The notes: generated by a model not told the origin, from the sequence alone. 64,000 nucleotides of DNA from Bacillus infantis (GCF_020171945.1 NZ_JAIVAP010000003.1:329412-393411); one strand, 5' to 3'; shown: positions 36,996-45,863, numbered from the stretch's first letter. Program-made: numbers and translations.

Positions 36996-38369
36996 ATGCC
37001 CGATATGCAAGAAAGGCCTTCGGAGCAATATAACCGCGAGCTGCTGCTCCAGTCTTTACAAAATGAAGATTTAGATGTTTTCAGGGAGGAGTTCCTTGAT
37101 CTGCACCCTTATGATCAAGCTTCATTTTTTAAGGAGCTGGAGGAAGAGGCCCGTTCAGTCATCTATCAGTTCCTGTCCCCTGAGGAAATGGCAGATCTCT
37201 TTGAAAATCTGGAAGTGGATGAGGAAGAATACAAAGATGTACTGGCTGAAATGAATCCCAGCTATGCAGCAGATATGCTGTCAAATATGTATGCCGATGA
37301 TGCGGTCGATGTGCTTAATGAATTGGACAAAGACCAGGCTGCAAGCTATCTGACCATAATGGACAGTGATGCAGCCCAGGAAATCAAAGACCTGCTGCAT
37401 TATGAAGAATATACAGCAGGAAGCATCATGACGACCGAATTCATTTCAATCTCCGCTAATCAGACGGTCCGTTCCGCTATGTATATCCTGAAAAATGAAG
37501 CCCCCCGGGCAGAAACAATCTATTATGTATACGTAGTGGATGAGGACAAGAAGCTGGCAGGGGTCATCTCCCTCCGTGATCTGATTGTGAACGATGATGA
37601 CACAATGATCGCGGAAATCACTAATGACCGGGTCGTCTCAGTGTCAGTGGGCGAAGATCAGGAGGATGTTGCCAGAAAAATAAAGGATTATAATTTCCTG
37701 GCCCTGCCGGTCGTGGATTTTCAAAATCATTTATTGGGAATTATAACAGTTGATGATGTCATGGATGTCATGGAAGAAGAGGCATCGGACGATTATTCCA
37801 AGCTCGCAGCCGTTTCTGACATGGATACCCTTGATCGAAGTCCATTTGCTGCTGCCAGAAAGAGGCTGCCCTGGCTTATCATCCTTCTGTTTCTGGGGAT
37901 GATGACTGCAAGTCTGATTGGACGGTTTGAAGAAACGCTGAGCAAGGTGTCAATACTGGCTGTGTTTATACCGCTTATCGCCGGCATGGCTGGAAATACG
38001 GGCACACAGGCCCTGGCGGTCGCTGTACGCGGGATTGCAACAGGCGACCTTGAAAGAGAGAACAAATCAAAGCTTATTTTCAGGGAAGCCGGGACGGGTG
38101 TCATTACAGGGACGATCTGCGGGATATTGGTCAGTCTGGCTGTATGGCTATGGCATGGCGATATCTATCTTGGCCTGCTTGTCGGCATTTCCATTTTCTC
38201 TACATTGATTGTTGCAACACTTGCAGGGGCGCTCGTACCATTGATCATGCACCGCATGAATATAGACCCGGCAGTTGCTTCAGGACCTTTTATTACTACT
38301 ATAAATGATATTATCAGTATTTTAATTTATTTTGGGATGGCGACTTTATTCATGAGCTATCTGATTTAG
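36996..38369 (+). CDS. mgtE: MgtE-family magnesium transporter
   Basis: 457-residue magnesium channel/transporter. Domain order: cytoplasmic helical N-domain (about 1-130, acidic, with the repeated SYAADML..MYADDAVDVL pattern), two CBS domains (about 135-265), a plug helix, and five transmembrane helices (about 290-457) with the pore signature AGNTGTQALAVAVRG. The start follows GGAAGGAGGGGG. Magnesium sensing would occur at the N/CBS interface. In B. subtilis the corresponding place holds no mgtE, so this is a local difference. yjbQ follows after 19 bases. Confidence 0.93.
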   Translation: MPDMQERPSEQYNRELLLQSLQNEDLDVFREEFLDLHPYDQASFFKELEEEARSVIYQFLSPEEMADLFENLEVDEEEYKDVLAEMNPSYAADMLSNMYADDAVDVLNELDKDQAASYLTIMDSDAAQEIKDLLHYEEYTAGSIMTTEFISISANQTVRSAMYILKNEAPRAETIYYVYVVDEDKKLAGVISLRDLIVNDDDTMIAEITNDRVVSVSVGEDQEDVARKIKDYNFLALPVVDFQNHLLGIITVDDVMDVMEEEASDDYSKLAAVSDMDTLDRSPFAAARKRLPWLIILLFLGMMTASLIGRFEETLSKVSILAVFIPLIAGMAGNTGTQALAVAVRGIATGDLERENKSKLIFREAGTGVITGTICGILVSLAVWLWHGDIYLGLLVGISIFSTLIVATLAGALVPLIMHRMNIDPAVASGPFITTINDIISILIYFGMATLFMSYLI

Positions 38370-38388
38370 GAATGGAGGAGGAATAGAT

Positions 38389-40248
38389 ATGGAGCATGGA
38401 GCATCTGTTGCTTCTCTTGTTATAGTCATTCTTGCAGCGTTTATAACACCTATTGTGCTGCATCGATTGAAATTAAGCTTTATCCCTGTCGTCGTGGCAG
38501 AAATCATTGTCGGCCTTATCATTGGCAAGAGCGGGTTCGATCTGGTCCATGAAGATATGTGGCTGGAGACCCTTTCGACACTCGGCTTTATTTTCCTGAT
38601 GTTTTTAAGCGGGCTTGAAATTGATTTTTCAGCTTTTAAAAAGAGCAAGAAAAAGGCAGTCCTGCCAAATGGAAAGCCTGAGCCAAACACGTTTTTTGTT
38701 GCGTCCATTGTTTTTATCGGGATTTTCGCTGTTTCGCTGCTGCTTTCTTATTTGTTTGTCCTGGCAGGTTTCATTGACAATGCCTTCCTGATGACCTTGA
38801 TCATTTCGACCATATCCCTTGGGGTGGTAGTCCCTACATTGAAAGAAGCCCATTTGATGAAAACGGGGATCGGGCAGATCATCCTGTTGATTGCAGTCAT
38901 TGCCGACTTGGCGACAATGATCCTCCTGGCGGTCTTTGTGTCGCTTAATGATGGCGGCGAAGGAAATACCTGGCTTCTGCTCGTATTATTCGGAGCCGGT
39001 GTCATCCTGTTCTTTGTCGGAAAGAAGTTCCAGAAACGCAATTTCATTGAAGCAATGTCAACCGGTACAGTCCAGATTGGAACCAGGGCAGTTTTCACAC
39101 TTATTCTGCTCTTGGTTGGGCTTTCTGAAACGGTTGGCGCTGAGAATATCCTGGGTGCATTCCTGGCAGGTGTGCTTGTATCCCTTCTTGCGCCAAATCA
39201 GGAAATGATCCATAAACTGGATTCATTCGGCTATGGCTTCCTGATACCGATCTTCTTTGTAATGGTCGGTGTTGACCTTAATGTGTGGTCGTTATTCAGC
39301 GACCAGAAGATGCTTATGCTTATTCCGCTTCTGCTGATTGCCCTGCTTGCTTCCAAGCTTGTTCCTGTTCTCATTCTCAAGAAATGGTATGACGCAAAAA
39401 CCGTGATATCATCGGGGTTTCTGCTGACGTCCACGCTGTCCCTTGTCATTGCGGCAGCAACCATCGGGGAAAGAATGGAAATCATCACAGCAGAGATGAG
39501 CGGAACGCTGATTCTGGTTGCAATCATCACTTGTGTGCTGACTCCGATCGTTTTCAAAAAGCTTTTTCCAAAAGAAGCTGCAGAGGAAAAAATGCTCAAG
39601 GTCGCCTTTATTGGCGCCAACCAGCTTACACTCCCGGTTTACAGCGAACTGAAATCCTCGCTGTATGAGCCAAAGCTGTATCATAAAAAGCAAGAGAAGT
39701 CTGATAAGCAGATTGCCGATTCCCTTTTTGAGATAGAAGAGGTTGAAGATTTCACAGTGGAAGTACTTGAAGGTACAGATGTTTTCAGTTCGGATATTGT
39801 CGTGATTTCTACAGGTGATGAGGAAGCTAATGCCACATTATCCGTCGCATTCAAAGAACGGGGAGTAGAGCGGGTGATCTGCCGCATCGAAAGTCCAGAC
39901 CTGGAAGAATCCCTTCGTGAGCAGGAAGTGGAAGTCTTCTCGGTGCTTTTATCTACAAAGGCGCTTTTGCGTGCTTTAATCGAATCTCCGAGTGTGATGA
40001 ATATCCTGACCAACCAGGAGACGTCCCTGTATGAGATCAAGCTGTTAAACAGCCAGTTTGACGGCATGACCTTAAGGAGATTTCCATTTACCGGGGATGT
40101 TATCTTTGTACGGATTTTCCGCGGAATGGATTCGATTGTCCCGCATGGGGATACTGAACTTCAAATGAATGACAGGCTGATTGTTACAGGTACTAAAGAG
40201 TATGTTGATGAATTAAAGCGTGAGCTTGAGTTCTGCGAATGGTGTTAG
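38389..40248 (+). CDS. yjbQ: YjbQ, CPA2-type monovalent cation/proton antiporter with RCK domain
   Basis: 619-residue membrane antiporter of the KefB/YjbQ kind. About 12 hydrophobic segments span residues 5-390 (first LVIVILAAFITPIVL), with the conserved cytoplasmic FLSGLEIDFSAF. A cytoplasmic RCK-N-like domain (about 400-520, VAFIGANQLTLPVYSEL onward) and an RCK-C domain (about 535-615, GDTELQMNDRLIVTG) follow and would bind a nucleotide or ion to gate transport. GGAGGAATAGAT precedes the ATG. Ion (K+ or Na+) not certain. Confidence 0.88.
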   Translation: MEHGASVASLVIVILAAFITPIVLHRLKLSFIPVVVAEIIVGLIIGKSGFDLVHEDMWLETLSTLGFIFLMFLSGLEIDFSAFKKSKKKAVLPNGKPEPNTFFVASIVFIGIFAVSLLLSYLFVLAGFIDNAFLMTLIISTISLGVVVPTLKEAHLMKTGIGQIILLIAVIADLATMILLAVFVSLNDGGEGNTWLLLVLFGAGVILFFVGKKFQKRNFIEAMSTGTVQIGTRAVFTLILLLVGLSETVGAENILGAFLAGVLVSLLAPNQEMIHKLDSFGYGFLIPIFFVMVGVDLNVWSLFSDQKMLMLIPLLLIALLASKLVPVLILKKWYDAKTVISSGFLLTSTLSLVIAAATIGERMEIITAEMSGTLILVAIITCVLTPIVFKKLFPKEAAEEKMLKVAFIGANQLTLPVYSELKSSLYEPKLYHKKQEKSDKQIADSLFEIEEVEDFTVEVLEGTDVFSSDIVVISTGDEEANATLSVAFKERGVERVICRIESPDLEESLREQEVEVFSVLLSTKALLRALIESPSVMNILTNQETSLYEIKLLNSQFDGMTLRRFPFTGDVIFVRIFRGMDSIVPHGDTELQMNDRLIVTGTKEYVDELKRELEFCEWC

Positions 40249-40258
40249 CATTAATGGA

Positions 40259-40297
40259 AAAGCCGGCCGTGTAAGAATGGCCGGCTTTCTTATATTC
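40259..40297 (+). terminator. Terminator after yjbQ
   Basis: AAAGCCGGCC / GGCCGGCTTT stem around a 10-base loop, then CTTATATT. Confidence 0.75.
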
Positions 40298-40335
40298 TCT
40301 TTCAGCACTTTCCTTTTGCCTGATACTGTAGTAAT

Positions 40336-40354
40336 ATTAGTACTAGGTACTAAT
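40336..40354 (+). promoter_or_regulatory. FapR operator before fabI
   Basis: Almost perfect palindrome ATTAGTACTAGGTACTAAT, matching the FapR site consensus. It lies 30 bases upstream of the fabI start, so FapR would block initiation. The fabHF site at 1161 is the second copy in the window. Confidence 0.88.
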
Positions 40355-40383
40355 AACATGTATTAATATAGGAGGCACCAAAT

Positions 40384-41157
40384 ATGACTCTGTCTTTAGC
40401 TGGAAAAACGTATGTTGTAATGGGAGTGGCCAATAAACGCAGCATAGCGTGGGGAATTGCCCGTTCATTGCATGAAGCAGGAGCGCGCCTGATATTCACA
40501 TATGCAGGAGAACGCCTTGAAAAGAGCGTTAAAGAGCTGGCAGGCTCACTGGAAAATGCAGATAGCCTTGTTATCCCTTGCGATGTGACAAATGACGAAG
40601 AGGTAGCCAAATGCTTTGCAGAAATCAAAGCCCAGGCTGGAACCATCCACGGTGTGGCTCATTGCATCGCATTTGCCAATAAAGAGGAACTGCAGGGAGA
40701 CTTCATGAACACGACCAGGGACGGATTCCTGCTTGCCCACAATATCAGCTCATATTCTTTGACAGCAGTGGCAAAGGAAGCAAAAGAATTGATGACTGAT
40801 GGGGGAAGCATTGTCACTTTGACCTATCTGGGCGGAGAGCGAGTCATGCAGAACTATAATGTGATGGGAGTTGCCAAGGCGTCTCTGGATGCAAGTGTCA
40901 GATACCTCGCTTCAGATCTTGGAAAAGCCGGCATCCGTGTCAATTCTATTTCTGCCGGCCCGATCCGTACCTTGTCTGCAAAAGGTGTCAGCGACTTCAA
41001 TTCCATTTTGAGGGAGATTGAAGAAAAGGCACCTCTGCGCCGCACCACAACGCAGGAAGAAGTCGGAGATACTGCGGTGTTCTTATTCAGCGATATGTCC
41101 AGAGGAATCACCGGGGAGAACATCCATGTTGACTCCGGATTCCATATCATGGGCTAA
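40384..41157 (+). CDS. fabI: Enoyl-ACP reductase FabI
   Basis: NADH/NADPH-dependent reductase that completes each round of fatty acid elongation; the target of triclosan. 257 residues with the SDR cofactor motif GVANKRSIAWGIA (14-26), Tyr148 in TYLGGE and the catalytic Tyr158-x6-Lys165 (YNVMGVAK). A FapR operator and an AGGAGG site precede the ATG. It follows yjbQ directly; the thiamine genes that separate them in B. subtilis are missing. Monocistronic. Confidence 0.96.
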   Translation: MTLSLAGKTYVVMGVANKRSIAWGIARSLHEAGARLIFTYAGERLEKSVKELAGSLENADSLVIPCDVTNDEEVAKCFAEIKAQAGTIHGVAHCIAFANKEELQGDFMNTTRDGFLLAHNISSYSLTAVAKEAKELMTDGGSIVTLTYLGGERVMQNYNVMGVAKASLDASVRYLASDLGKAGIRVNSISAGPIRTLSAKGVSDFNSILREIEEKAPLRRTTTQEEVGDTAVFLFSDMSRGITGENIHVDSGFHIMG

Positions 41158-41164
41158 AAAAATC

Positions 41165-41190
41165 GGCAGGCCAGTCATGGCCTGCCTTTT
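41165..41190 (+). terminator. Terminator after fabI
   Basis: GGCAGGCC / GGCCTGCC stem with a six-base loop and TTTT. Confidence 0.8.
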
Positions 41191-41385
41191 CAATATGTAA
41201 ATGGGGGGTATAACCTGAAGCAGGGGAATGTCTATCCCGCACCGAGGTTCCTTATATTCCAACAATAGCACAAGATTATGAACGATATATTCCCGCCGTG
41301 TTAATCCTTTGTAAAGCTGCTCATCTGATGTTTTTCTTTCTTTGCAGCAATATCTTTGAAACAAAGATCCTTGGCTGCCCTGTAA

Positions 41386-41412
41386 ACGAATTGGCCCATT
41401 TTGCATACATAT
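41386..41412 (+). promoter_or_regulatory. Possible sigma-K promoter of cotO
   Basis: AC at 41386-41387, 16 bases, then CATACATAT at 41404. The sigma-K -10 is CATAnnnTA, so the last two bases are reversed; late-sporulation control is expected for a coat gene. The rest of the 41191-41443 gap holds nothing recognisable. Confidence 0.35.
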
Positions 41413-41443
41413 ATGAAGGAGAATCAATGCGGAGGTGCACAGG

Positions 41444-41995
41444 GTGGAGAAAAAAACAAAAGAGCCTATGCTTTATATTCATCAGCCCAATTTTAAAATG
41501 CCTGAGATTAAAATGCAGGAGGTTTACTCTGCAAAAAATGCTAAAAAGCAGGATGCGGCGGATAGGCAGGCAAAAGATAACCACAAAAAAAGCAAGCCGG
41601 CCGGACAAAGGGAAGAGTCCATTTTCGGTCCAGCCAGTCCGGAACTTGGATCAGGAGAGAGAAAAGAGGAAGTGCAGTCGGCAATCGGTGATTATCAGGA
41701 TGCTCATCTTGAAAAGAAGGAAGAAGAATCGCGGAAGCAGGGGTTCTTTTCTTTTCAAAGAGTAAAACCCTTCAAAGAAATGGATGTGGAAGAAAGGCTG
41801 GAGTATCTGCTTAATTTTCCGAAGCAGCTGCCGCCTGTTCCCTGCCTGATTTCCACAGAAGAAAAGACTTACAGGGGTATAGTGCAGAGTATGCCTACTG
41901 TAAGTGAGGTAGAAATAAAGCTCATGGATCAATCCTTAGAAACGATTAACGTAAAGTCTATAAAAGAAATCAGGATGATTGGCTTTACAAAATAA
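41444..41995 (+). CDS. cotO: CotO, spore coat protein
   Basis: Morphogenetic coat protein that helps assemble outer coat layers. The GTG at 41444 lies nine bases after GGAGG; the GTG at 41435 abuts it. The 183 residues are highly charged: a short N-terminal signature (EPMLYIHQP), a Lys/Glu/Ser-rich disordered middle (about 25-105), and a conserved C-terminal beta-rich part (ERLEYLLNFPKQLPPVPC to the end). Position between fabI and cotZ supports the call. Perfect terminator after it. Confidence 0.82.
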   Translation: MEKKTKEPMLYIHQPNFKMPEIKMQEVYSAKNAKKQDAADRQAKDNHKKSKPAGQREESIFGPASPELGSGERKEEVQSAIGDYQDAHLEKKEEESRKQGFFSFQRVKPFKEMDVEERLEYLLNFPKQLPPVPCLISTEEKTYRGIVQSMPTVSEVEIKLMDQSLETINVKSIKEIRMIGFTK

Positions 41996-42004
41996 TAAGA
42001 ACGT

Positions 42005-42036
42005 AAGAAAGCCAGCCCTCGGGCTGGCTTTCTTAA
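42005..42036 (+). terminator. Terminator after cotO
   Basis: AAGAAAGCCAGCCC / GGGCTGGCTTTCTT with a two-base loop. Confidence 0.85.
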
Positions 42037-42106
42037 TGAATGGAAATGAATTGGTTATTATGATTCTGAGCAGCATCTCCGCATCCGAATTGTTCAGCTT
42101 AATGGA

Positions 42107-42232
42107 GAAGCGCCTTCCGCATTTCAAAATGTCCAGCTCCAGGCGCTAGCCCCTCGAGTCATAAGCCACTTCAGGATTGAAGGCAAAGAACGCCTTCTAT
42201 CCTGAAGCGTCTTATGCTTGTCGGGGCTGAGC
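42107..42232 (+). repeat. Interspersed nested-hairpin repeat F, copy 1
   Basis: Starts GAAGCGCCTTCCGCATTTC and contains the well-known Bacillus intergenic motifs TGTCCAGCTCCAG, CCTCGAGTC and CGTCTTATGCTTGTCGG. The arms AGGCGCT-AGCCCC-TCGAGTC-ATAAG (from 42141) pair with the downstream CTTAT-GCTTGTC-GGGGCT-GAGC-AAGCGCCT, with an inner stem CTTCAGGAT / ATCCTGAAG and an innermost hairpin GAAGGC-AAAGAAC-GCCTTC. No protein. Confidence 0.85.
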
Positions 42233-42375
42233 AAGCGCCTTCCGCATTTCAAAATGTCCAGCTCCAGCGGCTAGAGCCTCGAGTCATAAGCCACAGTAGA
42301 ATTAAAGGCAAAGTACGCCTTTTATTCTACCGCGTCTTATGCTTGTCGGCTCTGGGCAAGCCGCCTCCGCTTTTC
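42233..42375 (+). repeat. Interspersed nested-hairpin repeat F, copy 2
   Basis: Tandem neighbour of copy 1 with the same beginning and the same conserved CCTCGAGTCATAAG and CGTCTTATGCTTGTCGG blocks. Where it differs, the arms change together: AGAGCC with GGCTCT (copy 1 AGCCCC with GGGGCT) and GTAGAAT with ATTCTAC (copy 1 CTTCAGGAT with ATCCTGAAG). The innermost hairpin is AAAGGC-AAAGTAC-GCCTTT. Confidence 0.85.
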
Positions 42376-42380
42376 TGCAC

Positions 42381-42420
42381 CAAAACAAAGCGGTTCGCCG
42401 GTCATAGCCGGCGAACGCCA
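42381..42420 (-). terminator. Terminator after cotZ
   Basis: On the minus strand GTTCGCCGG / CCGGCGAAC around CTATGA, followed by GCTTTGTTTTG. Confidence 0.75.
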
Positions 42421-42490
42421 AGTGATTGACTTGCCTGACTTATGCAAAGAAGGTTCTAACTCAGATGTGCCATTCAGAATGGCCTGTATG

Positions 42491-42988
42491 CTAGTCACAG
42501 ATGTCTAGGTTAACATCGGCGATGCACTGAACAGCACAGAAGCATTTCAGGTCGACTGTAATGCAGTCATTCGTCTTGGCAAAGCGGTCTACCTGGCAGA
42601 CCTTTTTGAGGTCGATGCAGCAGTCTTCTGTAAGATCCACTGTATCATAGCCGTCATGTGTTCTTTTTTGCGGTTCAAGGACGCGGAGCACTGCGCAGCA
42701 GTTATCAAAAATATCTTCTACACGGAAGAAGATGGATACGCAAGAGCATTCGCTGCCTCTGAAGAAAGCATGGAATGGAGATCCGTCAGCTGTTTTAAGG
42801 ACAAATACGCGCGTATCGGCATTTTGCCTTTTAGACGGAGAAACCAGTGTCCCAAGCGGCTCCAGGAAACAATTCGTTGGGCACTCACATACATCTTCGG
42901 CATTATCTTGAATATCTTTAATCGCACGAACCACTTCGCAGACACAGCTGTTTGAGCTTAAAACATTGTCTTTTTTTCCACAACCCAT
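42491..42988 (-). CDS. cotZ: CotZ/CotY-type spore coat protein
   Basis: Cysteine-rich outer coat (crust/exosporium base) protein. From the ATG at 42988 (GGAGGAAAAGATA upstream; the frame opens at 43063) it has 165 residues with 16 or so Cys. The N-terminus MGCGKKDN and the pair motifs CVCEVVRAIKDIQD, CECPTNCF and CCIDLKKVC are typical of CotY/CotZ, which crosslink by disulfides. It is transcribed opposite to cotO; B. subtilis has additional cotX/Y/V/W genes here that are absent. Which of CotY and CotZ it represents is not certain. Confidence 0.88.
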   Translation of the reverse strand: MGCGKKDNVLSSNSCVCEVVRAIKDIQDNAEDVCECPTNCFLEPLGTLVSPSKRQNADTRVFVLKTADGSPFHAFFRGSECSCVSIFFRVEDIFDNCCAVLRVLEPQKRTHDGYDTVDLTEDCCIDLKKVCQVDRFAKTNDCITVDLKCFCAVQCIADVNLDICD

Positions 42989-43157
42989 TATCTTTTCCTC
43001 CTTTGTTTCTTGTGATACTACACTAATAACATATTGCCGGAAGGGCTTATGGGTTACGGACAAACGCCTTGTTTCTGAAAATTAGGCAGTTTTTTTTCTG
43101 CTGTGCATAAAGTGTAGTACTGCATAAGCTTTAGGAAAAAACTCAGAAGAGGGGTAC

Positions 43158-43496
43158 ATGATGTTCATATCATTATGGGAATTCACTGTGCTGGCCTTTG
43201 CAGCCTTCCGGCTGACAAGGCTGATTGTATTTGATTCTATCACCGAATTCTTCAGGCAGATTTTTTTGGATGAGGTAGTGGAAGAAGGAGAGGCTTATTA
43301 TGTGCCGAGGCCAGGGTTCATCAGAGGCTTTATCGGCGAGCTTATTAGCTGCTATTGGTGCACAGGCGTATGGGCCACTGCATTGCTTTACCTCTCATAT
43401 CTTTATTTCCCGATGGCGGCGGTCCCTGTCATCTTTATACTTGCCATCGCCGGTGCTGCAGCTTTTATTGAATCTGTCATTCAGCGGCTTATCTGA
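43158..43496 (+). CDS. yjcA: YjcA, DUF1360 sporulation protein
   Basis: 112-residue membrane protein. Two or three hydrophobic segments (about 5-20, and 68-105) surround a conserved middle with RPGFIRGFIGELISCYWCTG (about 52-71), whose CYWCTG motif is typical of the family. RBS GAGGGG. yjcA of B. subtilis is sporulation-expressed; function unknown. It begins a series of sporulation genes that runs to 47.2 kb. Confidence 0.82.
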   Translation: MMFISLWEFTVLAFAAFRLTRLIVFDSITEFFRQIFLDEVVEEGEAYYVPRPGFIRGFIGELISCYWCTGVWATALLYLSYLYFPMAAVPVIFILAIAGAAAFIESVIQRLI

Positions 43497-43587
43497 TACT
43501 GGACTGTGGCACTATGCCGGCACAGGCACTGGTTTGCATGCATAAAATAGCATTGTGTACAAGAAATTAAATATTGGAGGCATCCTT

Positions 43588-43692
43588 ATGTTAAATGCTG
43601 ATAAACCGGTACAGGGGACAGTGTCCCGGCCTGTCAAAAAGAAAAAAAAGAAGAAGGGCTGCGGCTGCGGCAAAAAGAAGGGAAACAGCTGA
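43588..43692 (+). CDS. Lys/Cys-rich 34-residue peptide
   Basis: Encodes 34 residues with seven consecutive lysines followed by GCGCG and KKKGNS. The ribosome site TTGGAGG lies seven bases before the ATG at 43588, and a compact terminator follows the stop. No family recognised. The location among sporulation genes and the poly-Lys/Cys composition suggest a spore structural or DNA/peptidoglycan-binding peptide, which is inference. Confidence 0.6.
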   Translation: MLNADKPVQGTVSRPVKKKKKKKGCGCGKKKGNS

Positions 43693-43720
43693 ATAAAAAG
43701 GCAAAATATGCCTATCCAGA

Positions 43721-43747
43721 AGCCGCGCATGCGGCTTTTTGTTTTTA
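43721..43747 (+). terminator. Terminator after the Lys/Cys-rich peptide
   Basis: AGCCGC / GCGGCT with a GCAT loop, then TTTTGTTTTT. Confidence 0.75.
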
Positions 43748-43839
43748 CATTTTTTTCAAGTCCGTTTTATTCATAAAATAACAATGACGTGAGGAAAATA
43801 TAAGAGCGATTAAATCATTATACATAGGAAGGACAGCTT

Positions 43840-44325
43840 ATGAACAGGACACAGATGTTTAGAAAGTCAATCATCATCGTAGCGGCCATTCTTTATGTGA
43901 GCGGCTGCAGCAACGAACAAAAAACTGCGGAAAGCCGCCTTGCGCTGATAAAAACGACCAATCCGCAGCCTTTGCTTCTTGATGAAAAGAAGGAGAAGCG
44001 GAAGGATTTGGCGCCGAAAGTTAAAAAAGAAATTGAAGCGATAAAAGAGGTTTATGATGTAGCGGTGGTTGTTGGCGAGAAAGAAGTCCTTGTGGCTTAT
44101 AAGGTCAAGCATCTTCAGCGTTTTCATATGAAAAAGATTGAAAAGGCGATCAATAAGCGTCTGGAGGAAAAGTTTCCTAAAGAAGATTTCATCGTTTCCA
44201 GCGACTATAAGATCTTTCTTGAAGCCGTTGAACTGAAGGAACAGCTGAAGGATCCAGATTTCACACGTAAAAAGGCCAATGATAAGCTGAAAGAAATTAT
44301 AAATATGAAAAAAGAGCTGACATAG
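43840..44325 (+). CDS. YhcN/YlaJ-family sporulation lipoprotein
   Basis: 161-residue lipoprotein: signal helix (about 8-20) and lipobox YVSGC (Cys22). The mature part matches the YhcN/YlaJ pattern, with a beta-alpha unit DVAVVVGEKEVLVAYKVKH (about 74-92), an amphipathic segment and an acidic C-terminus. Such lipoproteins sit in the spore inner membrane. It directly precedes spoVAC by 16 bases and is probably the first gene of the spoVA-like operon. A CATTATA upstream (43816) could be a sigma-G -10, but its -35 is unclear. RBS GGAAGGAC. Confidence 0.85.
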   Translation: MNRTQMFRKSIIIVAAILYVSGCSNEQKTAESRLALIKTTNPQPLLLDEKKEKRKDLAPKVKKEIEAIKEVYDVAVVVGEKEVLVAYKVKHLQRFHMKKIEKAINKRLEEKFPKEDFIVSSDYKIFLEAVELKEQLKDPDFTRKKANDKLKEIINMKKELT

Positions 44326-44341
44326 AAAGGGGCGGAGGGCA

Positions 44342-44812
44342 GTGGCAAAGAGCAGCAAAACACCTGAGCAGAAGAAATATGAAAAGCTGGAACAAAAGCA
44401 TGAAACAAAACGCCCCGTTCTGAAGAACTGTTTGAAGGCGTTCTGGGTGGGTGGCGTAATCTGTATGATTGGCCAGGCCATCACTTATTTTTATATATAT
44501 TTCTTTGATTTTACAGAGCAGACAGCAGGCAACCCTACAGTCGCCACCATGATTTTCATTTCCATGCTGCTGACAGGCTTTGGTGTATACGACCATATCG
44601 GCCAATATGCCGGAGCTGGGTCGGCTGTGCCGGTTACAGGGTTTGGTAATGCAGTTATTTCTGCTGCCATAGAGCACCGTACTGAAGGATTTGTGCTGGG
44701 TGTCGGAGGAAATATGTTTAAGCTGGCCGGTTCTGTTATCTTATTTGGGGTTTTTTCCGCTTTTGTCGTGGCTCTTGTCAAAACACTATTAGTCATGTGG
44801 GGGGTGCTGTGA
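44342..44812 (+). CDS. spoVAC: SpoVAC, dipicolinic acid channel subunit
   Basis: Membrane subunit of the channel that loads dipicolinic acid into the spore and releases it at germination; SpoVAC is mechanosensitive. 156 residues, GTG start after GGCGGAGGGC. A charged N-terminal 30 residues precede four hydrophobic segments (about 33-55, 65-85, 95-115, 125-150). Motifs shared with SpoVAE here: GGVICMIGQ and GAGSAVPVTGFGNA. Its stop is one base before the spoVAD ATG. Confidence 0.95.
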   Translation: MAKSSKTPEQKKYEKLEQKHETKRPVLKNCLKAFWVGGVICMIGQAITYFYIYFFDFTEQTAGNPTVATMIFISMLLTGFGVYDHIGQYAGAGSAVPVTGFGNAVISAAIEHRTEGFVLGVGGNMFKLAGSVILFGVFSAFVVALVKTLLVMWGVL

Positions 44813-45829
44813 ATGCTGAAAGGTAAACAATCATGGGCTTTTCAGAATAAGCCTGTTATTCTCTCGACAGGCGTTTCAGGGGGGCCCTTTGAAGCAAAAG
44901 GCAACCTGGCTGAGGACTTTGATATTCTTCACGATGACCTGTGGATGGGGGAGGATTCCTATGAAAAAGCCCACAGGGTTCTCATGGAGGAAGCAGCCCG
45001 GACAGCTATGCAAAAAGGTTCTGTACAGAAAGATGATGTACAGTTTTTTATTGCCGGAGACCTGATTAACCAGATTACGCCCAGCAGCCTTGCAGCAAGG
45101 ACTATCCAGCTCCCGTATTTCGGCGTATTCGGAGCATGTTCGACTTCAATGGAAGGCCTGGCATTATCTGCTTTCATCATCAATTACGGAGGGGCAAAGA
45201 AAATCATTACCGGCGCTTCAAGCCATAACTCTGCCGTAGAAAAACAGTTCCGCTATCCAACCGAATACGGGGGCCAGAAGCCTCCTACTGCCCAATGGAC
45301 CGTAACGGGCGGGGGTGCTGCGCTTGTAGGTGAAAATACAGGACAAAAAGATATGCCGGCTGCCGTTTCTGCTACAATCGGAAAAGTCATCGACATGGGG
45401 CTCACAGATCCATTTAATATGGGAGGCGCCATGGCACCGGCAGCAGCTGATACAATTTCGGCCCACTTCAGGGATATGGAAATAGATCCTTCTTATTACG
45501 ACCTGATTGTCACAGGTGATCTTGGAAAGATTGGGAGGGAGACAGTCCTTGAGCTTTTACAGAATGACGGGCTTAAAATTGATGAGAAAAGGTTTGCAGA
45601 CTGCGGACTTTTAATCTACAAAGATGATCAGCCAGTACAGTCAGGGGGAAGCGGGGCTGGCTGTTCAGCTTCCGTGCTTTACGGGCATCTATTGAACAGG
45701 ATGAAGCGGGGGGAACTGAAAAGGATCCTTGTAGTGGCAACAGGTGCTCTCTTATCTCCGCTGACTTTTCAGCAGAAGGAAAGCATTCCCTGCATTGCCC
45801 ATGCTGTAGCGATTGAAATGATTCAGTGA
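44813..45829 (+). CDS. spoVAD: SpoVAD, dipicolinic acid-binding protein
   Basis: 338-residue thiolase-fold protein that binds dipicolinic acid and associates with the channel. Conserved segments include [28 protein letters not shown] (about 103-118), [21 protein letters not shown] and [13 protein letters not shown]. It starts directly after the spoVAC stop (TGA-ATG), so translation is coupled. It lacks a membrane segment. Confidence 0.95.
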   Translation: MLKGKQSWAFQNKPVILSTGVSGGPFEAKGNLAEDFDILHDDLWMGEDSYEKAHRVLMEEAARTAMQKGSVQKDDVQFFIAGDLINQITPSSLAARTIQLPYFGVFGACSTSMEGLALSAFIINYGGAKKIITGASSHNSAVEKQFRYPTEYGGQKPPTAQWTVTGGGAALVGENTGQKDMPAAVSATIGKVIDMGLTDPFNMGGAMAPAAADTISAHFRDMEIDPSYYDLIVTGDLGKIGRETVLELLQNDGLKIDEKRFADCGLLIYKDDQPVQSGGSGAGCSASVLYGHLLNRMKRGELKRILVVATGALLSPLTFQQKESIPCIAHAVAIEMIQ

Positions 45830-45863
45830 AGAAGAACCGGGAGTTCAGAAAGGAGATTTGTGC

